Positions 54,736 through 62,829 of a DNA stretch of 64,000 nt are shown in pieces. The notes beneath the pieces are model-generated. The model had not been told where the DNA came from. It ran no database searches and saw nothing but the letters and a program-made list of their open reading frames with translations. The DNA is from Alphaproteobacteria bacterium bin52 (GTDB lineage: Bacteria > Pseudomonadota > Alphaproteobacteria > Thalassobaculales > Thalassobaculaceae), in NCBI GenBank assembly GCA_002238645.1, contig MPMT01000001.1, forward strand, positions 55,589-119,588. The letters are read 5' to 3'. Every line of letters begins with the position of its first letter. Position 1 is the first letter of the stretch. The translations under genes and the position numbers were made by a program.

Positions 54736-55515
54736 ATGCGGATGAAGGGCAAGAACGGCATCGTGACGGCGGCGGCATCCGGAATGGGCCGGGCGGGGGT
54801 GCTCAGGTTTGCCGCAGAAGGTGCGGCGGTGAGCGTGGTCGACATCGATCCCGACGGCGTGGCCGGAGTGGTGGGTGAGGTCGAGGCCGCGGGCGGCACC
54901 GCGCACGGGATCGTCGCCGACCTGCGTGACGACGCCGAAGCGCGCCGCATCGTTCGCGAGACCGCGAACCGCTTCAACGGGCTGGACTTTGTCTGGAACC
55001 ATGTCGGGCATCCCGGGCCGGCCTCGGTCGAGGACCTCGACATGTCGGACTGGGAGGAAGCCGTTGATCTCAACCTGCGCACCGTGTTCGTGACCACCGA
55101 GACCGCCCTGCCGGAACTGCGGGCGCGCGGAGGCGGCAGCCTCCTGTTCACCGCCTCGAGTTCCGGCCTGCAGGGCTCGATGTTCTCCCCGGTCTACTCC
55201 ATGGCAAAGTTCGGAGTTGTCGGCCTGGTCAAGGCGATGGCGAAACGCTATGCCCGGGAAAACATCCGCATCAACGCACTGTGTCCCGGCCCTGTGGACA
55301 CCCCGATGCTGCGGGTTTTCGTCGCACGGCCGGACCAGCAGTCGACCCAGGGCATGGACCGGGAGGAACTGGTTCGTTCACGCGGCGGCATGGCACCGAT
55401 GGGGCGACCCGGCCGTCCCGAAGAGATCGCGAACGCGGCACTTTTCCTGCTGTCCGACGAAGCCTCCTTCGTGACCGGCATCGCCATGCCGGTTGACGGC
55501 GGGATCACGGCCTGA
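54736..55515 (+). CDS. Short-chain dehydrogenase/reductase
   Basis: 259-aa classical SDR. The cofactor loop is VTAAASGMGRAG (TGxxxGxG type, with Ala for Gly), an acidic residue after the second strand in VVDIDPDG favours NAD(H), and the active site is TASSSGLQG...YSMAKFG. The end GIAMPVDGGIT is typical. ATG 54736 has GAGAGG upstream. It is followed 3 nt later by the acyl-CoA-dehydrogenase-like gene, and a Baeyer-Villiger-type monooxygenase is convergent, so ketone/alcohol chemistry is likely. Confidence 0.88.
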   Translation: MRMKGKNGIVTAAASGMGRAGVLRFAAEGAAVSVVDIDPDGVAGVVGEVEAAGGTAHGIVADLRDDAEARRIVRETANRFNGLDFVWNHVGHPGPASVEDLDMSDWEEAVDLNLRTVFVTTETALPELRARGGGSLLFTASSSGLQGSMFSPVYSMAKFGVVGLVKAMAKRYARENIRINALCPGPVDTPMLRVFVARPDQQSTQGMDREELVRSRGGMAPMGRPGRPEEIANAALFLLSDEASFVTGIAMPVDGGITA

Positions 55516-55518
55516 ACC

Positions 55519-56694
55519 ATGCCGGACTCCATTCAGGTCCGGGACCCGGTCGAGGCGGTTCGCAGCCTGGCTGGGCTGATCGAATCCCACGCGGCCGAAG
55601 GCGAGTCCCTGCGTCGCCTCGCGCCACCGGTCCAGGACGCGCTGCTCAAGGCCGGGCTGTTCCGAATGCTGCTGCCGCGGGAGCACGGCGGCCTCGAGAT
55701 CTCGCCCTCGACGTTTCTTGCCGCCATCGAGGCTGCCGCCCGCCTTGACGGCAGTGTGGCCTGGTGCCTGTGCCAGGGAAACGGTTGCGCCATGATCGGG
55801 GCCTACCTGGCCCCCGAGGTCGGCCAGCACATTTTCGGTGGTGATCCGCGAGCAGTAGTGGCGTGGGGACCGGGCAAGGCCGAGGCCAGGGTTGTTAGCG
55901 GCGGATACCGCGTGACCGGTCGACTGGCGTTCGCCAGCGGCGGACGCCACGCCACCTGGCTCGGGTGCCATGTGCCGGTGATCGAGACTGACGGATCGTA
56001 CCGCCTGGGCCGGGACGGCACACCGGTGCAGGTCACCGCGTTGTTCCCGCAATCATCCGCGCGCTGGATCGACACCTGGGATGTGATCGGTCTGTGCGCC
56101 ACCGGAAGCGACGATTTCGAGGTCCGGGACCTGTTCGTTCCCGACGCGCATGTGACCATACGCGACAGGGACGAGACCAGGGTTTCAGCCGGCCGTCTGT
56201 TCGTGATGCCGACCATGAGCATGTACGCGACCGGGTTCTCCGCAACCGCGATCGGCATCGCACGGGCGATGCTGGATGCGCTCTGCGATCTCGCGTATTC
56301 CAAGACGCCGCGACTGGCCTCCTCGAAGCTGTCAGACAACCCTGTCTTCCAGGCGGAACTCGCCCGTTGCGAGGCCCGGTTGCGGTCCGCCCGTGCCCTT
56401 CTGACCTCCGAGGTCGAGGCCATATGGAAGGACGTCGTGCGCACTGGGCGATTGTCCATCACCGACCGGTACCGGATCCGGCTTGCTGCCACCCACGGGA
56501 TTCACGAGGCCCGGACCGTTGCCGAGACGGTATGGGACCAGGCGGGCGCAACCGCCATTCGAACCGGAAGTCCGTTCGAACGGCGCTACCGGGACATCCG
56601 CACCGTCACCCAGCAGCTGCAGGGGCGCAGCTCGCACTTCCGGACCGTCGGCGCGTTCCTGCTGGGTCACCCGGCGGACCTGTCGGTGGTCTGA
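55519..56694 (+). CDS. Acyl-CoA dehydrogenase-fold flavoprotein (HpaB/DszC-like monooxygenase group)
   Basis: 391-aa flavoprotein. It has N-terminal helical LFRMLLPREHGGLEISPSTF, mid-domain VVSGGYRVTGRLAFASGGRHATWLGC (the flavin strand) and C-terminal helices with TVAETVWDQAGATAIRTGSP. It resembles flavin-dependent hydroxylases with an acyl-CoA dehydrogenase fold more than true acyl-CoA dehydrogenases, since the catalytic Glu segment is not visible. ATG follows the SDR stop by 3 nt. Needs a flavin reductase, not seen here. Confidence 0.78.
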   Translation: MPDSIQVRDPVEAVRSLAGLIESHAAEGESLRRLAPPVQDALLKAGLFRMLLPREHGGLEISPSTFLAAIEAAARLDGSVAWCLCQGNGCAMIGAYLAPEVGQHIFGGDPRAVVAWGPGKAEARVVSGGYRVTGRLAFASGGRHATWLGCHVPVIETDGSYRLGRDGTPVQVTALFPQSSARWIDTWDVIGLCATGSDDFEVRDLFVPDAHVTIRDRDETRVSAGRLFVMPTMSMYATGFSATAIGIARAMLDALCDLAYSKTPRLASSKLSDNPVFQAELARCEARLRSARALLTSEVEAIWKDVVRTGRLSITDRYRIRLAATHGIHEARTVAETVWDQAGATAIRTGSPFERRYRDIRTVTQQLQGRSSHFRTVGAFLLGHPADLSVV

Positions 56695-56708
56695 CCCGGC
56701 GGGCAGTT

Positions 56709-58367
56709 TCAGCCGGTCACGGTGACCGGGGCCCGGGCCGTGACGAACCCCTCGTACCCGCCCGCGACCACCGCATCGCACTTCGCCTTGTAGGCGTGCA
56801 CTCCCGCCACATAGGGCATGAACACCCTCGGCTTGCCTGGAACATTGGCTCCCATGTACCAGGAATTGGCCTTGGGATAGAGCGTGGCCTCGGCAACCTC
56901 GCGGGTGTGGGTCACCCACTCCTCCTGGGCCTGCTCCGTTGCCTCGATCCGCCCCAGCCCCTTTTCGCGCATGTGTTCAAGGCACCCGGCGATCCAGTCG
57001 ACATGCATCTCGATCGAAAGGATCATCTGGCTCTTCACGCCTGGGCTCTGCGGGCCGGTTACCATGAACATGTTGGGCAGCCCGGCAACCATCAGACCGA
57101 GATAGGTGCGCGGGCCGTGTTCCCACTGTTCGTCCAGTGTGACGCCGGAACTTGAACTGATGTCGATCGAGCGCATCGCGCCCGTCATGGCATCGAATCC
57201 GGTGGCGAACACGATCGCGTCAAGCGGGTACTCGGCCTTGCCGGTCCTCACGCCCGTTTCGGTAATCTCCTCGATCGGATGGGTGCGGATGTCGACCAGC
57301 GAGACATGCGGCAGGTTGTAGGTCTCGTAATACCCAGTGTCGAGTATGAGCCGTTTGGTCCCGATCGGGTGATCGTCGGGGCACAGCAGTTTGGCGGTCT
57401 GCGGATCGTTGACGATTTCCCGGATCTTCCCGCGCACGAAATCCGACGCCGTCCCGTTGGCCGCGTCCGAGGTCAGCAGGTCGGTGTAGGAGAACAGGAA
57501 GCTGATCGACCCTCCTTCCCGCCATTTAGCCTCGTACTGCCGCCTGCGTTCTTCGGCATTCGCCTGCAGTGCCTCGATCCGGGGGGGCGGATAGCCGGCA
57601 ATCCCGAACGCTGTGTCGTAGGCTGCAACGCGCCGTTCGACGTACTCCGACTTGTGGCGCGCCTCGGTTTCAGGGTTCATGGGACCGTTTCGGGCCGGAA
57701 GGCTGAAGTTGGCGGTGCGCTGGAACACCGTCAATTCACCCGCCTGACGCGCAATGATCGGGATCGACTGTACCCCGCTCGACCCGGTACCGATCACGCC
57801 GACACGCAGCCCCGTGAAGTCGACACCCTCCCTCGGCCACAAGCCGGTGTGGTAGGTTGCACCGGTGAAACGGTCGATGCCCGGAATGTCGGGCAGCCGC
57901 GGCGTGGACAGGTTCCCCGCCGCCATGATGCACACCGGTGCGCGCACCTGTTCGCCGCTCTCCGCCGCCAGCGTCCAGAGGCCGGTCGCCTCATCGTAGC
58001 GGGCAGTGGTGATCCTGGTGTTCAGCTGAACGTCACGCAGCAGGTCAAACCGTTCGGCGACGTGTTCGATATACTTCAGGATCTCCGGCTGGGTGCCGTA
58101 GCGTTCGGGCCACTGCCACTCCTGTTGCAGGTCCGGGTCGAAGGAGTAGGAGTACTCGAGGCTCTCGACATCGCAGCGGCAGCCCGGATAGCGGTTCCAG
58201 AACCAGGTCCCTCCCACACCGTTTCCGGCCTCGTAGGCCCGGACGCGGTATCCCAGCCCACGCAGCCGGTGAATGGCGTAGAGGCCGGCAAGGCCGGCTC
58301 CCACGATGATGACATCGAAGTCACGTCCGTCGGCCGGAGAGTGCCGTCCCTGAACGCTGTCAGGCAT
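56709..58367 (-). CDS. Flavin-containing monooxygenase, Baeyer-Villiger type
   Basis: About 552-aa FAD/NADPH monooxygenase. FAD motif VIIVGAGLAGLY at residues 20-31, NADPH motif VGVIGTGSSGVQ, and the Baeyer-Villiger fingerprint FTGATYHTGLWP at about 167-178. WFWNRYPGCRCDVESLEYSY and VFATGFDAMTG also fit cyclohexanone/phenylacetone-type enzymes. ATG 58367 lies after a GGGCGAGGG run. Ends 14 nt from the convergent acyl-CoA-dehydrogenase-like gene. Substrate unknown. Confidence 0.9.
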   Translation of the reverse strand: MPDSVQGRHSPADGRDFDVIIVGAGLAGLYAIHRLRGLGYRVRAYEAGNGVGGTWFWNRYPGCRCDVESLEYSYSFDPDLQQEWQWPERYGTQPEILKYIEHVAERFDLLRDVQLNTRITTARYDEATGLWTLAAESGEQVRAPVCIMAAGNLSTPRLPDIPGIDRFTGATYHTGLWPREGVDFTGLRVGVIGTGSSGVQSIPIIARQAGELTVFQRTANFSLPARNGPMNPETEARHKSEYVERRVAAYDTAFGIAGYPPPRIEALQANAEERRRQYEAKWREGGSISFLFSYTDLLTSDAANGTASDFVRGKIREIVNDPQTAKLLCPDDHPIGTKRLILDTGYYETYNLPHVSLVDIRTHPIEEITETGVRTGKAEYPLDAIVFATGFDAMTGAMRSIDISSSSGVTLDEQWEHGPRTYLGLMVAGLPNMFMVTGPQSPGVKSQMILSIEMHVDWIAGCLEHMREKGLGRIEATEQAQEEWVTHTREVAEATLYPKANSWYMGANVPGKPRVFMPYVAGVHAYKAKCDAVVAGGYEGFVTARAPVTVTG

Positions 58368-58381
58368 CGCCCTCGCCCCTT

Positions 58382-58699
58382 TCAGTGATCGCCGCCGCCG
58401 GCGGCAAATGCCGCCTTCTGCTCGGCACTCGCCTCGGACTGGTAGCGCGTCTTCCACTCGGCATAGGGCATGCCGTAGACGATTTCCCGCGCATCTTCGT
58501 ATCCGATTACGTGACCGTGTTCGTCAGCCGCCGCGCGGTACCACTTGGACAGGCAGTTGCGGCAGAACCCGGCCAGGTTCATCAGATCGATATTCTGGAC
58601 GTCCTTGCGTTCGTCCAGGTGCGCGACGAGCCTGCGGAACGCAGCCGCTTCGATCTCGGTACGTGTCTGTTCGTCGAACCTGTCGGCTGGTGTGCTCAT
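58382..58699 (-). CDS. DUF1244 family protein
   Basis: 105-aa protein with the strictly conserved core DVQNIDLMNLAGFCRNCLSKWYRAAADEHG and AREIVYGMPYAEWKTRYQ. The two Cys in FCRNCL may bind a metal. It is widespread in Alpha- and Gammaproteobacteria with no known role. ATG 58699 fits homologues; a GTG at 58732 would add 11 residues. It precedes the monooxygenase on the same strand. Confidence 0.88.
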   Translation of the reverse strand: MSTPADRFDEQTRTEIEAAAFRRLVAHLDERKDVQNIDLMNLAGFCRNCLSKWYRAAADEHGHVIGYEDAREIVYGMPYAEWKTRYQSEASAEQKAAFAAGGGDH

Positions 58700-58738
58700 G
58701 GTCGAAATCCACTTCTGCTGTTGAACCTTCACCGTTCC

Positions 58739-59872
58739 CTACAGCCCGGCGACACTCTCCTCGATCAGCGCATCGACGACGGCACGCAGCGCCTCGTCGT
58801 GCCCGGCGCCATCCGCCACCGCCCTCGCGTAGACCTGGCGCTGCCGATGGGCGCTGGTTCCGCGTTCGAGGATGTCGCGCGTGCTCAACACCTCGTCGGT
58901 CGACCCCAGTTCCTCCGCGTCCGGCATGACAAGCTCGATCATCTCCTCGAGCAGACCGGGATAGGGAAGAAGCTCTCCGCGACCCAAATCGATCAGCCCT
59001 CCGTCAAGACCATAGCGCTGGGCGCGCCAGCGGTTCTCCGCCACCAGCATCTCGGCGTAGTCCCGCCAGCGCTGGTTGTTGCGTCGCAACCTGTAAAGCA
59101 TGTGGATTAGGGCCTGGAACAGCGCGGCAATCGCGATCGCGTCGTCGATCCGCGTACAGACATCGCATATCCGCATCTCCATGGTGGGGAACCGCGCCGA
59201 CGGTCGGATATCCCACCAGATCATCGAGGAATCCGCCATTGCGCCGACGTTGACCAGCACGTCGACATGACGCTGGTACTCCGACCAGCTTGCGAACGCG
59301 TTCGGCAGACCCGTGCGCGGCATGTTGTCGAAAACGGCGACACGGTATGACGCAAGCCCGGTATCGAGACCGGTCCAGAATGGACTCGACGTGCTGAGTG
59401 CGAGCAGGTGGGGCACGAAGTACGCCGCCTGGTTCATCAAGTCGAGCCGCAGGTCGGGATCGACGACACACACGTGCACATGCATGCCGCAGATCACCAT
59501 GCGCCGGCTGACCCCCTGCATGTCGCGGGCAAGACCCTGATAGCGGTCCTTCTCGGTCTGCTTCTGCTCGACCCACTGGGCAAACGGATGCGTGGATACG
59601 GCCGTCAGCGCGAGACCCTCGTCCGCAGCGCAGTCCGCCACCGTCCTGCGAAGATAGCCGAGGTGATCCCTCGCCTCTCCGATGCTGGAGCAGACCCTGG
59701 TCCCGACCTCGATCTGGGACTGCAGGAACTCGGTGGTGACCGAGGATCCGAGCAGGGACTCGCACTGCGCCAGGACGGTCTTGGGCGCCTCGCGGATGAG
59801 GTCCCGGCTCTCGCGGTCGACCAGGAGGTATTCCTCCTCGATACCGAGTGTGAAGTTGCGCGGGGTCGACAT
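58739..59872 (-). CDS. Carboxylate-amine ligase, YbdK/GCS2 family
   Basis: 377-aa member of the glutamate-cysteine ligase 2 family. N-terminal FTLGIEEEYLLVDRESRDL holds the acidic metal-binding residues; MVICGMHVHVCV and IRPSARFPTMEMRICDVCT match the family ATP and metal sites. It likely joins a carboxylate to an amine using ATP, with weak gamma-glutamylcysteine synthesis in some members. ATG 59872 lies 4 nt after the N-formylglutamate amidohydrolase stop, suggesting a linked role with glutamyl compounds. Confidence 0.87.
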   Translation of the reverse strand: MSTPRNFTLGIEEEYLLVDRESRDLIREAPKTVLAQCESLLGSSVTTEFLQSQIEVGTRVCSSIGEARDHLGYLRRTVADCAADEGLALTAVSTHPFAQWVEQKQTEKDRYQGLARDMQGVSRRMVICGMHVHVCVVDPDLRLDLMNQAAYFVPHLLALSTSSPFWTGLDTGLASYRVAVFDNMPRTGLPNAFASWSEYQRHVDVLVNVGAMADSSMIWWDIRPSARFPTMEMRICDVCTRIDDAIAIAALFQALIHMLYRLRRNNQRWRDYAEMLVAENRWRAQRYGLDGGLIDLGRGELLPYPGLLEEMIELVMPDAEELGSTDEVLSTRDILERGTSAHRQRQVYARAVADGAGHDEALRAVVDALIEESVAGL

Positions 59873-59876
59873 CGCT

Positions 59877-60659
59877 TCAGGCAGCCTGCTGTCCGGAACG
59901 CTCGCGTTCGAGCAGGGTGCACTCGAGCGCGTCGCCGAAGCGTTCGGCCCACAGTCGCGCTCCGGCACCATACTCGATCCTGTCCTGACGGAACTCCACG
60001 CCGACGGCAAGCAGATTGTGCGGCGCGGCGTGAGTCTCCATCGAGTACCCGGAGGGGTGCAGCCCGGAATAGGGCTTGTTGTCACCGACGCTGATGCGGG
60101 TGTCAGCCGAGAGCATCTCGATCAGGGGTCGGGCCAGCCTGTCATCCTGCTTGTACAGGATCCCGATGTCCCACGGGCGGAAGACGCCTTCCATTACCGG
60201 TGTGAAACTGTGCAGCGCCACCAGGACCGGGATACGCCCGTCCTGGACCATGTACCGGACGCGGTCCGCAATCGCGTTGTGGTACGGGTGGAACAGTTCG
60301 TCGATCCTTGCGGCACGGTCGTCTTCAGTCAGGTTCCGGTTGCCCGGAACCACGGTGCCATCCGAGGTTTCCGGGATCGAGGACGGCACTCCGGGCCTTC
60401 GGTTGCAGTCGACCACGAGGCGGGAATAGCTGGCGGAGACCAGCGTGGCGTCGAACCGGTCTGCCAGGATCTCGCCGACCCCGGTGATCCCGATGTCATA
60501 GGCGACGTGCCGGCGCATTTCGCCGGGCGGCACACCCAGCCCGCCCAGGGCTTCGGGGACCTCGACACCATTGTGGTCGGAAATGAACAGGATGGTCGAC
60601 CTTCCATCCGGGTTGCGCACCCTGAACGGCGGAACATCATTCGCACCAAGCAACGGCAT
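59877..60659 (-). CDS. N-formylglutamate amidohydrolase family protein
   Basis: 260-aa zinc-type hydrolase of the HutG/FGase family. Visible blocks are ILFISDHNGVEVPEALG, the active-site-like YDIGITGVGEILA, SRLVVDCNRRP and LVALHSFTPVM with a His that would bind the metal. It releases formate from N-formylglutamate in some histidine routes, but no hut gene is here, so another N-acyl-glutamyl substrate is possible. ATG 60659 has AGGAG at 10 nt. Confidence 0.85.
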   Translation of the reverse strand: MPLLGANDVPPFRVRNPDGRSTILFISDHNGVEVPEALGGLGVPPGEMRRHVAYDIGITGVGEILADRFDATLVSASYSRLVVDCNRRPGVPSSIPETSDGTVVPGNRNLTEDDRAARIDELFHPYHNAIADRVRYMVQDGRIPVLVALHSFTPVMEGVFRPWDIGILYKQDDRLARPLIEMLSADTRISVGDNKPYSGLHPSGYSMETHAAPHNLLAVGVEFRQDRIEYGAGARLWAERFGDALECTLLERERSGQQAA

Positions 60660-61201
60660 GCCGCACCATCTCCTCCTACCCGTCACGCGCTACTTTATTC
60701 CCGGACACCGTCGAGGCAAGCAGGTTTCCCGACAGCAGATCCCGTCTGTACGTCCATGACGTGACAAGCCTGTCATCCGGCTGCCGAAAGCCGATACACG
60801 TTCCGGCGCTTCGTGGACCAATTCGCCTGGCAAATCGCGGATCTCTCACGCTTTTCGCGTCCGGCTCAGTACCCGCCGCCGATCCGCCCGGCACACCGCA
60901 ACGGTACCACAAGGCCCCGGCGGCGAAAGCCCCGGTGCCGGCGCCGGTAGCAGGCGATGACCGGGGGCGCGGTTCGAGGAAGCGGGCAGCGAAGTCCGGG
61001 TCATCGTCAGACAGACGCCGTGGCGCGGCGATACGGGTGGCTTGCGCGTCGCGCGTGCACCGGAGCACAGGAGGCGATTGCGGAGGCAATGGGGAGGTGG
61101 CAGGCTCACCTGTCCGGGTTTCGGACGGGAGGCGGCAGCTACAGCCACGGAGTGGTCTTCGCGTCTCGGCGGGGACGAGCCCCGGCCGGTGGGAGAGTCG
61201 A
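60660..61201. other. 542-bp stretch without a supported gene
   Basis: Divergent spacer between the N-formylglutamate amidohydrolase and the amino-acid dehydrogenase; should hold both promoters. Open frames here look like GC-rich shadows. Confidence 0.5.
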
Positions 61202-62464
61202 ATGACGGATGGGCGACACGTGGCGGTGCTGGGCGGCGGGGTGGTCGGAATCGCGACGGCCTGGTTTCTTGTCCGCAGCGGCTGCCGGGTTACCGTCATC
61301 GAACGCAACCGGGGCCCCGGCCTCGGTACCTCCTTCGCCAACGGGGGGCTCGTGACACCGAGCATGTCCGATCCCTGGGCGTCCCCGGGCATACCGCTGC
61401 TGATGCTGAGGTGGATCGGACGTGAGGACGCCCCGTTCCTCATTCGACCGCGTGCCTTGCCCGGGCTTTTCTCCTGGGGCCTCCGGTTCCTTCGCGAATG
61501 CAACAGCGACGCCTGGCGCCGGAACACGGCGATCATCCTTCGCCTTTGCTCCCACAGTCACGAATGCCTCCGCGAGCTCGTGCGCGAAACCGGCATCGAC
61601 TACGAGTCCAACCCCCGAGGGACGCTTCGCGTCATCCGCGACCGGCGCTCGATGGACTATTCCGAGCGGATCGCCGAGATGCTGGGGGAAATGGGCGTGC
61701 GTTGGCGGGCCCTCGATCCAGCGGAGTGCATCGAGCTGGAACCCGCCCTCCGGGGCCAGGCAGGCTCCATTGCGGGCGGGCTCCACTACCCGGACGACGA
61801 GGGCGGGGATGCCTACCTGTTCACCGAACGCCTGGCTGGGGCCTGTGCCTCGCTCGGTGTCGATATCCGGTATGGAGAAACGGTCCGGGCGATCGAAGTG
61901 GAGAACGGAAAATTCTCCATGATCCGGTCCGACCGGGGGCACGTGGCTGCGGATGCCTGCGTCGTCGCGCTCGGCACGGAGAGCGCGGCGCTCCTGCGAC
62001 CGCACGGGATTCACCTGCCGATTTACCCGGTCAAGGGATATTCCGTGACGTTTCCGGCGGGCGGCTGGAACGAGGCACCGGTCGTTCCGTTGGCGGACGA
62101 CGGTCACAAGATGGGAGTGGTCCGCCTCGGCGACAGGATCCGGGTTGCCGGGACCGCCGAGTTCGGAGGGTACGACACCCGCCTCAATCCGAAACGCGTC
62201 GCGCATCTGCAGGACGTTTTCTTCTCGCTGTTTCCCGACTATCCCCACAGGGAGGCCGGCAAGGCGTGGACAGGCCTTCGACCCATGACGCCTGACGGCG
62301 TCCCCTATCTCGGGCCAACACCCGTGGACGGGCTCTACCTCAATTCCGGCCACGGACACCTGGGCTGGACGATGGCATGCGGGTCCGCCAGCATCGTAAC
62401 GGCTTCGGTGCACGGCCGGGACCCGGGACTGGATCTCACCGGCATGACGCTGGCGGGCCGCTGA
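61202..62464 (+). CDS. dadA: D-amino acid dehydrogenase (DadA-like FAD oxidoreductase)
   Basis: 420-aa FAD protein. Rossmann motif VAVLGGGVVGIATAWFLVRSG with the FAD-ribose Glu in VIERN, then LGTSFANGGLVTPSMSDPW typical of DadA, PVKGYSVTF and the C-terminal YLNSGHGHLGWTMACGSA. It deaminates D-amino acids and passes electrons to quinone. ATG 61202 has GGGAGAG at 5 nt. The longer open frame upstream has no family similarity. A TRAP binding protein follows, so it may have been part of an uptake-and-catabolism unit. Confidence 0.9.
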   Translation: MTDGRHVAVLGGGVVGIATAWFLVRSGCRVTVIERNRGPGLGTSFANGGLVTPSMSDPWASPGIPLLMLRWIGREDAPFLIRPRALPGLFSWGLRFLRECNSDAWRRNTAIILRLCSHSHECLRELVRETGIDYESNPRGTLRVIRDRRSMDYSERIAEMLGEMGVRWRALDPAECIELEPALRGQAGSIAGGLHYPDDEGGDAYLFTERLAGACASLGVDIRYGETVRAIEVENGKFSMIRSDRGHVAADACVVALGTESAALLRPHGIHLPIYPVKGYSVTFPAGGWNEAPVVPLADDGHKMGVVRLGDRIRVAGTAEFGGYDTRLNPKRVAHLQDVFFSLFPDYPHREAGKAWTGLRPMTPDGVPYLGPTPVDGLYLNSGHGHLGWTMACGSASIVTASVHGRDPGLDLTGMTLAGR

Positions 62465-62589
62465 GGGCAAGCCGTCGGTTCCCCAACCGGTCAGGAGTCA
62501 CCGATGCGTGCGATTGCGGTCCCTTCCGGGCTGCGATAGCCTGCGGCTGAATGCCGAAGTCCCAGCGGGCACTATGTGAGGAGGATCAC

Positions 62590-62829
62590 ATGAACATGAG
62601 ACGAATTCTGGCGGGCGCCGCTGGGCTGTTTTTCACCGTCGCGGCCGTGACCGGCGCTTCGGCAGCCGAGATGACCCTGAAGGTCGCCGGCGTGCTCCCC
62701 GTCGAGCACTACGGGCACAAGATGCTCGAGCAGATCAAGGCGGACATCGAGGGCGCCGATGTCGGGCTGAAGGTCAAGTATTTTCCGGCCGGTCAGCTCG
62801 GATCGGGCGAGGAACTGCTTGAGGACACT
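62590..62829 (+). pseudogene. dctP: TRAP transporter substrate-binding protein (DctP), cut by IS4 insertion
   Basis: Strong start: AGGAGG 7 nt before ATG 62590. A signal peptide (about 25 residues, MRRILAGAAGLFFTVAAVTGASA) leads to the mature EMTLKVAGVLPVEHYGHKM and FPAGQLGSGEELLED, the classic N-terminal lobe of DctP proteins. At codon ~80 the sequence changes abruptly into the insertion element. The remaining ~250 residues and the DctQ/DctM membrane genes must lie beyond the right edge, if they remain. Confidence 0.88.
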
